A DNA stretch of 64,000 bases, taken from NCBI GenBank assembly GCA_001687465.1, contig LVLI01000336.1, positions 86,776 to 150,775 on the forward strand, given 5' to 3'. This stretch comes from Halocafeteria seosinensis. Taxonomy: Eukaryota > Sar > Bigyra > Bicosoecida. The notes under the pieces are model-generated. The model saw only the letters and a list, made by a program, of their open reading frames with translations. It did not search any database and was not told the DNA's origin. Below are positions 12,501 to 23,846 of this stretch, in pieces (position 1 is the stretch's first letter; each line of letters opens with the position of its first letter). Both the position numbers and the translations under genes were made by a program.

Positions 12501-15088
12501 CAATGTGCCTCAAAGATCTTAGTGAGGATACCCAACGGTCGCTAATTGAACGGGGCAATCAGGTGTCCAAGCTACAAACGGTGGTAACGGTTTTGACGAG
12601 TCTCGGGATCCTGCAGAAGTCTCACGAGCAGATAGATCTTGGGGCTCACCATAAATTTGCGGAAGTAATTTACAAAATCCACTCAACTCTATGGTTTCCA
12701 TCAAAACAATCAGGGTCGAAATATACACTGCGCAGGCTCGGGAAAAATCCACATAATGTGGAGGACGTCGTGTTGGATATCTCAAACGAAGCGGGGGTTA
12801 TTCAATTCTGGCGTGACGTTTACATTATCGCAAACTCAATTAGAACAAACTCGAAAATCTCGAAAGCGTTCTCAAACGACGATGGCAGTGGCGACCAAGA
12901 CTCGTTTCAGTGCATGTATCTCCACGGTGAAGATAAGAACAGACAGAATCCAATTTTAGGCTTTCCATCTCAGCAGCGTTTCAAAAAGCACCAAGAAGAT
13001 GATGTTTTGAAGCTCTATTTTATGAATGTCCAACGGTTTATTGATGTTGTCGTAAGGAAACTCTTCGTTCGAATGAAAGATTTTATGGCCAAATCCGCAT
13101 GGATATCTCCATGCTCTGCCACGCGTGAAGGAAATGAGAAAAGACAGAGTCAGTTGCACGAAGGACAGACCTACAGAAAGCTGAAAGAGCTGGCCGAAAT
13201 ATTTGATAAGTACGTAGTAGACAAATTAGTCGTAGATACAAGCGTACCGGAACTCACTAGTGCATTTGGTAATACCCAAGTTGAGGAAGATGCGCCCAGC
13301 AAGGAGGCGGTCAAGTCTGAACTAAAAAAGAGCAAAGAGGATTTTTCAATCTCTGGCTCAATTGTCCAGGGTCGGGGTAGCCGCTACAAAATCAAAGGAG
13401 AAGCGATGCCGTCGAATGTACCTGTAGCCGGATCGAATTTTATTGAACGAACAGCTGTCGATTGGAGCGCTAAAGAGGACTCTCTTCTGCTCCGCACCAT
13501 CATGGGAACAGTGAACAAATGGAGGAACAACCCGTCTCCTGGCATTCCCACAGAAATTGACTTTGAGGTAGTAGAAGAAGCGGTTCTCACGTTATTTGGT
13601 GTCCAAACAGAATCAGTCTCAACGATTCGACAACTGCTAAAGTTCCTTGATCCATATTGGACGTACATTGCACACAATCTGTGGGAACTCGAATCTACGT
13701 GTCGTCATCGATTTGTTTACCTAATGGCTTCGTCTGACGAACTGCTGGCTGAAATGGTGGAACACCTGGAACACTCAGGTTTTACGTCGGCCGCCATCCC
13801 GACAAGTGAAACCGTGCAGAACCATAGCGGTCATTCCAGATTATGCCCTTTACAGAATCACCACCTCGTGCAATGTTTGAGATGGATGTTTCACAACGAG
13901 AAAAGCGTTCTTTCGCTAAACAGCAAACCCGCCGGAGAAATCCCTCCAGAGCTGTACTCGCCCATGGACAAGCTCCTATGGTGTCAAACAATCAAGGATA
14001 CGAAACCAAACAAAGCGATGTCCATTCGGGGGAAGAGAGGGGAAGTGACCATTGGGAAACGATTCCAAAGCATGTTCCGAGATAGCTTGCTTTGGCTACA
14101 CAAGCAAATCAAGGGAGATGTACATTTGACAGACGGTACACAACTCCCAAGGACGTTTAAGCTCAGTGCGGCAAGCGAAGATACAGTACAGGACTCTCTG
14201 CCAGCAATTGTAGAACGATTTGCTCAAGACACAAACTGCTGCAGGCCTCTTCCCTCGAATCAGCCCCACACAGCGTCCCAAGCGGACGACGGTTCAGACC
14301 GAGCACTGACGCTGACTCAGCTGCTGGACCAGATTCAACAGGAATCATCCTTTGATGTGCATTTGGAGTTTGAAGAAAAACCTGGCTCGTCCTCAGAAGT
14401 TCCGCAGGAAGAACACCGTCGATACTCTGAAGACAACGAGACTGCTCCTGGTACGGTGAAGGGGCGATGCCCTCACGGAGTTATGGATCTCGAGGACTCC
14501 ATGAAGCTGGCCAGCCGTGATGTTGGGACGGATACACTTTTGAACTGGAACCGTAATGGTACAGGTTTCTTAGTGGCCGGAGCTACCAGCGTTGGTATAC
14601 AAAGGGAGAGTGAATCCAGCTCTTCTGTTTCGGAACGCGAACTGGTAGACACTCTGCTGCATCCATCCGCACGTCGACTCAGTGGTTCAGAGCTTTGCAG
14701 CTTCCCTTCAACGCACATAGCAAACTCCCTCTCCTTGGTACTCCTGTCGTGGATCTGGAGATACCCTGGCATTTCTGTGGAGAAGCTAGTGGAAGGTGTG
14801 GGCCTACTGTCTCGATTCGATGTACATATGCTCTTGTATGACCTTTTTCAGTGGAACCTCATACGAGCTACTCCGGTTTCGGTTGTCAATTCAGTGGCGG
14901 CCAGTCTCCGAAGAATTGAGCCCCTTCCCTCCTTGTTGCTGTATGAGCACTGTGCTCTGTTTCCATCCGCGCATGTCAAGGAAGCCCTGGATGCAAGTCC
15001 CTTTGTTACAAGCTATAAGCAAATTGCCGAAGAGTTATCCGATGATAAACACCCTCCAAACCAGAGCGCTCAGTCTTCCGCGGCGTAA
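9519..15088 (+). CDS. TFIIIC largest subunit, B-block-binding (Tfc3/GTF3C1-like)
   Basis: Eight exons: 9519-9918, 9968-10112, 10197-10269, 10332-10499, 10565-10645, 10710-11351, 11411-11524 and 11588-15088. The seven introns are 49-84 nt and the product is 1707 residues. Near residue 185 the segment KALMEKMGIDSKAVFYHVML followed by LLERGLVNKN matches the B-block TFIIIC winged helix, the part that recognises the tRNA-gene B box. A second winged-helix-like segment near residue 395 reads GIRSSELQRQLRVGGKLFYR, followed by a DSRLIEYL segment. The remainder is long and helical with acidic linkers, as in other TFIIIC large subunits. It acts in the nucleus as the promoter-recognition subunit that recruits TFIIIB and Pol III. 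The start at 9519 opens directly into the N-terminal helical region. Family identity is confident, though the mid and C-terminal parts are very divergent. Confidence 0.85.
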
Positions 15089-16028
15089 TGGCACGCCATT
15101 GAGTTGAGTTGGTGTGTCGGGCGATGTTTCATGCTTCGAAGATTCCATACATAAGGGGGGCGGGGTGGGTACTTTAGTGGCTGCTGCTGCAGCCAAATCA
15201 AACAAGCACAATTGCAAACACATGGTTGCCCAGCACCACCCGCTCACTTCAGTTTTTCAAGCTACAACATAAGTTCCTACATATCCTCGTTTCCGCACGT
15301 GCCACAACTGCTGTCCTGAGTCTTGCCACGGCGGGTTGAAGTAGTAGGTGCACTGCCACAGCGCCACGACAACTTCAACAATCTCTGTCACTCATTTCTT
15401 CGGGAAGATGGAGGAGACGTCTACTCACCATTATGTTTTTCCCCTGGTTCTGAACCGTAAGTGCGTTTAAAAGGTGCGTGTATGGGCATTCTGTCCCGTG
15501 GGAACTAAAGAACAGACCAGCTGGGGCAGACAGTGGGACCCTACAATCATTTCTGCCACCTTCCACTGGAAGAAAAGAACAATCTAGAAGCATCTAACCT
15601 CCGATTTGATAGTGTAGCAAGCCCGTAGAACACACTTTGTATCATTCTTGTTATACTAGACCTGCTTTCACGTAGATTTGTTTCTCGCTGGATCTCTTGT
15701 TTTACATTTTCTAGAGACCGAAAGAGCCGGCCACGGCTCCTCGGGAAAGGTTGAAGTGGGATATCTCATTGCTGTTTGAAGGGAGCATAGACGGCATTCC
15801 CGCGTCTAATTGGTGCTTAATCTCGAAGTATCAAGTGTCTAATATTCGGTAGGGCAAAAGTAACAGGAAAGACGCATGAATTACAGGAGGAGGAAGGCAA
15901 GATACGAGTAGCGTGGGAGAGGGTGCGTTGACGCTCCCGGGCTTTATCTTGCTTGATTTCATCACCTTTACGGGTGTATTTCGTGGAACTAGTACTAGAC
16001 ACTCCAGTATTCACTTAGGGCTACTACA
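15089..16028. other. intergenic, 940 nt
   Basis: This is a long gap between two same-strand genes. It contains a short G-rich run near 15158-15170 and CTG-rich bases near 15180. No open frame of coding character, RNA gene or repeat was recognised. Confidence 0.4.
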
Positions 16029-19000
16029 ATGAGGATTCGAGTCAAATGGATCGATCGCCGAAATTCGATCGATGTCAACACCCATGCGTTCACGACGGTG
16101 GTGAACCTGAAACAAATTATCGCGCGAGAGACTGGAATGAATCTTCAGCAGTTTGTACGTCCTCTGTCACTTTTTTGGTTGCAATCCTATGTCATCGACT
16201 GACTGTTTACCCTTGCAGAGACTGTTTTTTCGAGGATGTGAGCTGGAAAGCAACCATAGATTGACGGATTTCGACATTGCGGATGGTAACTCCGTGTACC
16301 TGGCCGTCAAGGGTCCAATTAATGGCACTCCCGATATGGGCCTGGAGAGGTATGGAGCAGCGACGTGGACTCCCAAATTAGAAAGCCTTATGACGGATGT
16401 AAGTCGGATATATCTTATATTACGTCCGTTATTGATTTGATTGTGTAGCGGTGTCGAAGCAGGCTCGGAATGCTTTGTTCGCTGGAAAGAAGCCCCGGCT
16501 CTCCGAAGATGGAGAGGGAGGAACCTATTTCTTGAAGGGAGTTGATGATGAGTAAGTCAAAAACAGAGCCTTATTCGTTTTGAAATCCATTGAATTTTAT
16601 TCGTGGTGGCTGCAGGTATATCTGTTGCTTCAAGCCTCAAGATGAAGAGGCGTTCGCTCCCAACAACCCCAAGTCATTCGTCGGAAAGCTAGGGCACTGC
16701 AGTCTTCGAAAGGGTATTCTTAGCGGCGAAGCATTTGAAAGAGAAATTGCTGCGTTCATGTTGGATCACAAGGGAATGGCAGGTGTCCCACACACTGGGC
16801 TGGTTGAAGCGTGGCATCCAGTATTCAATAACAATCGTGGAAAAATCACTGCGAATATCCAAGGGGCAATAACGGACGAACGTAGCAGTCCAGATGTCTC
16901 TTCGTCCCCAGACAAGCCTACTGTAGAAAGGAAAATTGGTTCACTGCAGGAATTTGTCAAGTATGACAGTATGGTGGGTGACTGGGCACCGAATAAATTC
17001 CCAGTAAAAGAAGTGCAGAAAATCGCTATTTTGGATATGCGCCTGTTAAATACTGATAGAAATGACGCTAACGTTCTACTAAAGTGGGTGCCGGGTGAAA
17101 ATGGCGAACAGGTCCCCTTCCTCATCCCAATCGACCACGGTTACTGTATGCCGGATAACTTGGAGGTTGCATGGTGTGATTGGGTGTGGTTTGGATGGCC
17201 TCAAATTCGCGAACCAATCGATCCCGAGCTTAAGGAATACGTTCGAAATCTTGATATTGAAAGAGATATCCGATATCTTCGTTCCCAACTAAGTATTCGG
17301 GAAGAGTGCTTGCAGAATATTAGGGTGACTGGGACTGTGTTGAAAACGGGAATAGAGGCTGGCCTGAATCTGTACGATATTGCATGTATTCTTTGCCGGC
17401 AAGAGCTAGACACTCCATCTCCGGTGGAATGTCTCGTAGATCGAGTGAACCGTATCTCTAAAGAATTTGAGTATGAACATCCCGATCAACTGCCAGAGTT
17501 TTTGGAGATCTCTTCGTTTTCCCCGAAAGAAGTGGAGGAGTCAAGCTCTACAGGAACCCCAGCTGAAAGTATGTCCAACCGAGAGAATTCCGCACCGGGG
17601 GAAAAGAAGGCTGTGGACTTCGATCCCGAAGAGTCGGAACATTCCGCAGAGGGACAGGGGAAGGATTTGGGGCAGGATGAAAAGGGTGAGGCAGCGGAGA
17701 CTCAACAGGACACAGGGGGCTTGTATAACTCCAAGGATGCAAAGGACACTCACGACAGCGAAGACAAGAACAGCGAGGGATATGAGGAGGAACAGGACGA
17801 CCTCTTCTTACCCCCGACACCCTCCCGTAAGCCAATAGAAGCCAGCCTGAGGATCGAGCTCCCTAGCCTTGATGACATTCTGCATTCGCCTCTTCCTCCT
17901 TCTCCTGTTTATTCGGAACACACTGACAAGGGACACGCTTCAGAAGAGGAGCTGCTGGATAACCAGAGTCGCAGGAGAGGGCGTACGCTGTCGCGAGAAT
18001 CAAACTCCTCTTCCGGCGCTACAACCCCAGAGCGAGCGCAAAGCAAACTCCCAGACTCATCGCCCCTGAAACTGAACCGTTCAACTCTGGTGGCATTGGC
18101 AGCTGCCTCAGCCAAGGCGGCGGCTAGAGCCGCCGCTGCCATCCCGGGAAGGCAAAGCGCCCGAATTGATGTGCGGAAATTTGTAAAAGTTCCTAGACTT
18201 GTTGACGCCTCGGATAAGCTCCGCACAAAGACAGGGTTGGTTCTGTGTATTGGTACTGCTATGAGCACGGATGCGCACCTTTTGCGCCCAATAGAGCAGC
18301 ATGACCATCAAACTACTTCAACGAACGATAAGGTGATTCAAGGAGATCCGAAACTGTCCAGATACGATAGCGTTGCCAGTCGAGAAGGCGAAAAGAGTCC
18401 TCGCTCGGGCAAGAGTGATAGCTCTTCTTTGTCGCGACCTGCTGGCGCAGTGACCGCCGTTTCCGTATCGTGCATTTGGGGTGGTCGGCTAACTACAGTG
18501 GTAGTCACCCCCCAAGGTCGGGACGTCGTATTTCTAACAGAATCTGAAACTGATAATGCCCTCGGTCAGGCTGTTGCAGCTGCGCTGTCAGCGGCAGCCA
18601 CCGCGCGACTGTCGCTTTTGGAGTCTACAGCGTTAGGACTGCGTAAGGCGGCAACTATGCCTTCTGATGGGAGTGATGCTGGCTCAACGAAACTGAGCTC
18701 GATGTACACTGAAGAGGTAAACGATTCTCAGAGTGTGTCAGCGTCATCTCAAGAGAACTGCTGGTATACCGAGCGGCCGCTAATGCGCTGCTTGTTGGCT
18801 TCTATCAAGGAGTTTACGGGCCAATCGTATATTCGGCCTGAGTCTCACTTCTATTCGTATCTAAGTGGTATTAATGAGAACTGGAATGGCATCAATAGCG
18901 ATGATGATGTTGGTAGCGTCCGTCAGGAGGTGGAGCTTGGGGGTATCAATGGTGACACTTTTTTGGAGAATGGAGAAGCTTGGGATGTGTCAGCTGGCTC

Positions 19001-21104
19001 GCCAACGCTGTCGAGGAGAAATGTTCCGCTAGCTTCCGCTCAAAGTGCGCCGTTGGATCCAGTGAAAGCCGATATGCATGCAATTCCAAGTCTGGATCTG
19101 GAGCCCTCTGGATTTACTACCACTGACCAGAAGAACGCTGGAGGGAAAGGAACGATGTATGCTTCAGATGCCCCTAGTGACGGAACTATGAAGCCTCACA
19201 CGATGCGAAGACAGGTACATCGTAGTCAGTTCCGTAAGGGAGCACGGCAGCGTAGCTATAGTTTCCACGGAGACTCCCCCGTTCACGAAGAGGATGCAGC
19301 AGATAACGATGCGAACAAAAGGTCGTCGCAAGAGCGGCGACAGAATCATCATAAGAATCAAAAACGTCGGTCAAAGCAGAAGCGTTTGGGCCAGAGAGTC
19401 GAGGCAGCTTCCAAGTGGTTGGGCAGCGAGACGGTCAGATTGGAGAAAACATCCTCTTATACGAACTTTGATGATACCCAGCTTCCAGAATCTGACGTTT
19501 TGGTAAATTCCCATTCGACATATATCCAGGAAAATTCCAGCACGCCGGGAGCGGGAAACAGGCCTGCGCGTAGACAGACAAAGAGCTCCAATGCTCCTCG
19601 AAAAAGGCTCTTTCGCAACAATGCGTTCGCACCGGACGCTCTGAACGAGAATCATGCGGAAGGCAAAGACAGTAACGATCTTAGCAGGGGCTCTACCGGG
19701 AAAGCGAAACGATTCGGCCAAGCAGATAGAACAGACTCTGTTGTACGTGAATCTGGAAGTAGATTCGTTGGGTATGATGGAGTCAACAGGGCTGTGCTAG
19801 CCCGACAGCGATCATATGAAAATGACGACTCAAACCCGTGCACATCCTCCAAGGGTGGGGGTAACCCTGACAGATTGGCTAGCACTGGGCATGGAAACAA
19901 ATCCTCGGGTGAGTCGAAGTTTTCTATCGCCATGGTGCCTATATCTGGCGGAGGTCTGTCTATCGGAAAGGATGAAGAATCGAAGGTGAAGCAGGAGAGT
20001 GATGATCCGGTTGAAAACTTTGATCTATCTCCGCTCAACGTAGTAGTTACAGTTTTGGGCCCTTCTCCAGCCCGCCCAGACCCCAGTATGACCGATGAGT
20101 CCTTGGTACTGGCCGCACAAAGAATGGGCCAACGTGCTGGGCAAGAAGCCCTACAAGAAGCGGGGTATCCGGAAGAGGTTCAGCACGAGAAAGAGGGTTC
20201 CGCTTATCATATGAATGGAGGCTGGCATGCGAGCGTTTCCGTATCCGGAAACGCGGCTAAAACTGGTTCCATAGCTTTACAAAACGTCGATGGTACACCG
20301 CCTCGTAGTGAAGAAGATAACAATAGGAGTGACAACGAAGTCCCGAGGAACAGTTCCAACGAGAGCTCGACTTCTGAGTCAAATCAGGAGGTCGAAGGAA
20401 TACTGAAGAAATCGAAACAACCCTGGAAGCCTCGTTGGAAACGAGAAGGTTTTAGGAATCCCAGTCCGGAAGCCCGTCCTCCTCCAGAAACTGACGACAG
20501 TGTGTTAGACAATAGTCCGCCGAAGAGTGTAGAAGCATCTCCGGGGAGCAGTTCTGGGAATGATGGGATCGGATTTGATCGAGCTAGCCCGGGGGAACTT
20601 AATCCGGAGAGTTTGCCACCCACTGCCATCGATAGAACATTCAACGCGCCGCGAACTAGGAACGCCATGAAGCGTAGCATCATTACCTACGTTGGTGGAC
20701 ACGGTACATCGGACGATACAGAAAGTTCAGTGGGCAAAGGCTCAAAGCAGAGGAGTGGCGAAGATGTTGTTACAAAATTCAGAGGGATGTCTGTGAAAAA
20801 AAACATAAGCAGAACAGCGTCGTACTCTTCAGGATTGGCAAAAAAAGACCGTAAGACTAAGCTTTCTGATCAGGATAGTTCTTCCCGGCGTTTCGCGTTT
20901 GGCAAACAAAGTAAGTTTTTCGGTCAAGAACGCGATGTGGTTAGTCCTGATTCCGAAGGCGCTGAGAACGCTCAAGAAACCAAATCAACGAAGGTGAACG
21001 TCGGGGCAATTTGGAGCCCCTTTTTCAAGAGCTGCTTCGAAAAACAATTGCGTATTTTCTTGGAGAATAAGTCCAAGAACTTACTAGGAGGGACGATGGT
21101 ATAA
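16029..21104 (+). CDS. ubiquitin-like domain + PI4K-gamma-type kinase with long disordered tail
   Basis: Exons are 16029-16154, 16219-16398, 16463-16551 and 16616-21104, with three introns of exactly 64 nt, giving 1627 residues. Residues 1-80 form a ubiquitin-like fold (start MRIRVKWIDRR, later DIADGNSVYLAV). Residues 120-430 match the plant-type PI4K-gamma kinase: ICCFKPQDEEAFAPNNP supplies the ATP lysine near residue 138, AFMLDHKGMAGVPHTGLVE follows, then the catalytic-loop motif NTDRNDANVLL near 277 and the metal-binding IDHGYCMPD near 304. Plant members of this family often phosphorylate proteins rather than lipids, so the substrate is open. The last 1,200 residues are disordered, rich in Ser, Arg and acidic residues, with two Ala-rich helical patches. 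That tail is far longer than in plant relatives and may carry regulatory phosphosites. Confidence 0.85.
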
Positions 21105-21555
21105 TGCCGACTTCCGTGCAAAAGGTATGTTGGTAGATAATCCAACAGCAGGTCAATTAGTTAGTCGGCACACACCCTCTACTTGAACCACCCATCTCTC
21201 GGTACACATTTGCAAAGAGAGCAACGTATAAACAAACAGGGGGATAGCGGCGTGTAAATTTCATACAAGGAGGAAACAAATAGCGTCGTTTCGTCATAGC
21301 TCAGAGCCAAAGAAACTAAATGTGTACACCACAATACCCCATGAATGCAAGAAAGCAGAAAAAGCCGCATCCGTATTCAAGCTACTTCATCTCGCTTTTT
21401 TGCGGAGATCCCATGAATTGTTCTTCATACATACACATGCTTCCCGGGATTGTTATTTTTTTCTCTTTGCGCTTTTGTCCCAAGTTGAATCGAACTCAAT
21501 ACAGCTTACCTTCTGTTTGTGTGTGTTAGCCCTGGTCAACGCCACGATACGAACG
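21105..21555. other. intergenic, 451 nt
   Basis: This is the gap between the kinase and the aminopeptidase. An in-frame extension upstream of the aminopeptidase ATG (to 21322) is open but lacks homology-like character and is not used. Confidence 0.4.
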
Positions 21556-23723
21556 ATGCCGATCCCAACGCTGAAACCTGTCCAAGTGGATAGCTTCGGG
21601 CCTGCCGACTGTCATTACGATTCCGTGATTCTGCTGACGTCGGGAGTGGCGAATCCTCAGGTGGAGAAGTACGCACTACCGCATAGTTTCCAAAAACAAA
21701 AAAATGTGCTGCATTACAAAAGTTTGTGCATGGATTCCAGGTTGAACAAGTTTTGCGAACAAGGATCCAAGTTGGACAAATCTTTCGGATCCCCCAGCAA
21801 TCTTCACGTGTGTTCCGAGGTGGCCGGCGGACGTCTCGTAGGTACGTGCATGGTATGACAGTGAGTTTGGGCCTGAGTGGGACCATCTGTATGGTGGATA
21901 TGCATGCAGTGGCCAACGTGGGACCGCTGAACCGGGATTACGATGACCCTCGATGTATTAGCGATGCCGGTACGTGTCCACACTTGGCGTATGGTACGGA
22001 CGAAGGGGGTATAAAAGCACTGATGACCATCCTGCAGCTCGTGATGCAATCCGTCGCCTGAAATCCGCGGGGTGTCTTCGGCCCTGTTTGGTGCTGAGTC
22101 CCACGCTCAGGAAAGGACCCGTGTACGAGAAGGCCACGGAAGTAGCACTTTTGGGAGCTCTTTTCGGGTGCTATTCACCCCTGATGAATCGCGAATTTTC
22201 CGGAGAGGATGTGGCTGAACCCATCACTGAATTAGGCTTTGTGCCTCTGGAAGGAGCTGGGGACCCGGAGACAATCATCCAGGAAGTTGTGGCCATGGAG
22301 AAGGGACGAAGAGCTGCCCGAGATCTATGTGGTATGCTTTTCAGGGTTGCATTTCTTCTACCCGGTTCATTGCAAACTTTACCATGAATTTCTTGGTGTA
22401 TCCCAGGCGGCGACCCGGAGCGTACAGCTCCTCCGCGATGTGCTGAGTACGTATCTGAACTCTTCAAGCACACCAATGTCAAGGTCCAGATTGTGGATGT
22501 AAGATTGTGTAATTGTGGATATGACTCGACATCTAAAGTGGGTAAAGAAGAAGTCTTTCGTGTTCTACAGGACATGAAGAAACTAAAGAAAGAGTACCCT
22601 CTGTCTCATGCGGTTGGACGCTCCTCCTTGCATGTTAAAGAACACCATCCGCGTATCATTCGTCTTGAGTACGAGGGAAGCGGTCCCATCACCCAGCAAG
22701 TGTTCATTTCTGGCAAGGGGATCACCTACGATACAGGTGGTGCTGACATTAAAGCCGGCGGTATCATGGTATGGCCTTTATCAATTTTCGACTGTAGTGA
22801 ACCATTCACTGTCTCCTGCTTGTACTCCATGCAGGCTGGAATGAGTAGGGATATGGGTGGTGCCTCAGCGTACGTAAAGTAGATACTGAGGCCAAGTGAA
22901 ACTGTTGCGTGTCCATTCATTGCATGCTTTTCTGCTTGCAGAGCTGCTGGTTTCATGAAAAGCGTTGCTGAACTTAAACCCAGCCATCTCCGCGTTGTCA
23001 TGTATTTGAGCATGGTTCGCAATAGTGTCGGGTCCGGTGCCTATGTGGCTGATGAAATCATCACTGCCCCATCGGGTCGTCGCGTACTAGTCGTCAATAC
23101 TGACGCAGAAGGGCGAATGGTCATGGGTGATGCTTTGCACTATCTCCGTAAGGAAATTGTGGAATCTTTTGGGAATCCCAAGTACGCCGAAGCGGATACC
23201 ATGCTACACACTGTAGCCACTTTAACAGGCCATGCCGCATTGGCTGTAGGCCACTATCCAATTGTCATGGATAACGGACCCGCAAGGCTCAAGAGCAGTG
23301 CGCAAAAAATGCAAGCAGCTGGTGATGTCTACGGAGAGCCGTTTGAGATCTCTACCTTGCGCAAGGATGACATGCGGTTCATCACTCCAAAGGTGAGTTC
23401 AGCCCGCATTCTTCCCCGTTGCTGTCTGAACTCTCACATCTTTCTCATGTTGGTATTTGCAGAACCGCGACGATCATGATGTTGTGCAGTGTAACAGTGC
23501 CCCGTCCAGCCGCACTCCCCGTGGGCATCAATTCCCCATGGCATTCCTCATGAAGACTAGTAGGCTCGATGAACACGGGATCGACAACGAAACGACCCCA
23601 ATTGCTTACTCGCATTTGGATATCGCCGGTGCAGCCGCCACTGGGTCCAAGGGTGAAGGTGATGAAACTGGCATTCCTGTCATTTCACTTGTCGCGCGAT
23701 ACGTCCTGCAGCGGCATGCGTAA
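21556..23723 (+). CDS. M17-family leucyl aminopeptidase (NPEPL1-like)
   Basis: Eight exons (21556-21841, 21910-21969, 22038-22331, 22407-22498, 22571-22768, 22835-22869, 22942-23392, 23463-23723) give 558 residues. Introns are 66-75 nt and one exon is only 35 nt. The C-terminal catalytic domain carries the M17 signatures: GKGITYDTGGADIK near residue 293 (catalytic lysine and zinc aspartate) and NTDAEGR near 373 (zinc ligands and catalytic arginine), followed by the TLTGHAALAVG helix. The preceding VANVGPLNRDYDDPR segment is also typical. These are hexameric two-zinc enzymes that release N-terminal residues from peptides. No targeting peptide is evident, so it is probably cytosolic. The start at 21556 is the first ATG giving a family-like N-terminus. 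Confidence 0.9.
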
Positions 23724-23846
23724 CTGGACTCAATTGATCTTATCTAGAAATGTGATTATGGCTTCAGAAGCTCTACCGTTGACATGGTTGCCTAATGAAC
23801 AGCAAAATTTTGACTCTTTTACTCCACATTCCCCCTACTAACAGTG

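Noticed and set aside
12519-13677. Several 67-97 codon minus-strand frames in the TFIIIC gene
   Set aside because: They are short antisense frames inside one long continuous coding exon.
17541-17835. Two minus-strand frames of 70 and 95 codons
   Set aside because: They are antisense shadows of the low-complexity tail of the PI4K-like kinase gene.
21536-21916. 126-codon minus-strand frame
   Set aside because: It is antisense to the aminopeptidase first exon and an intron, and has no protein-like motifs.
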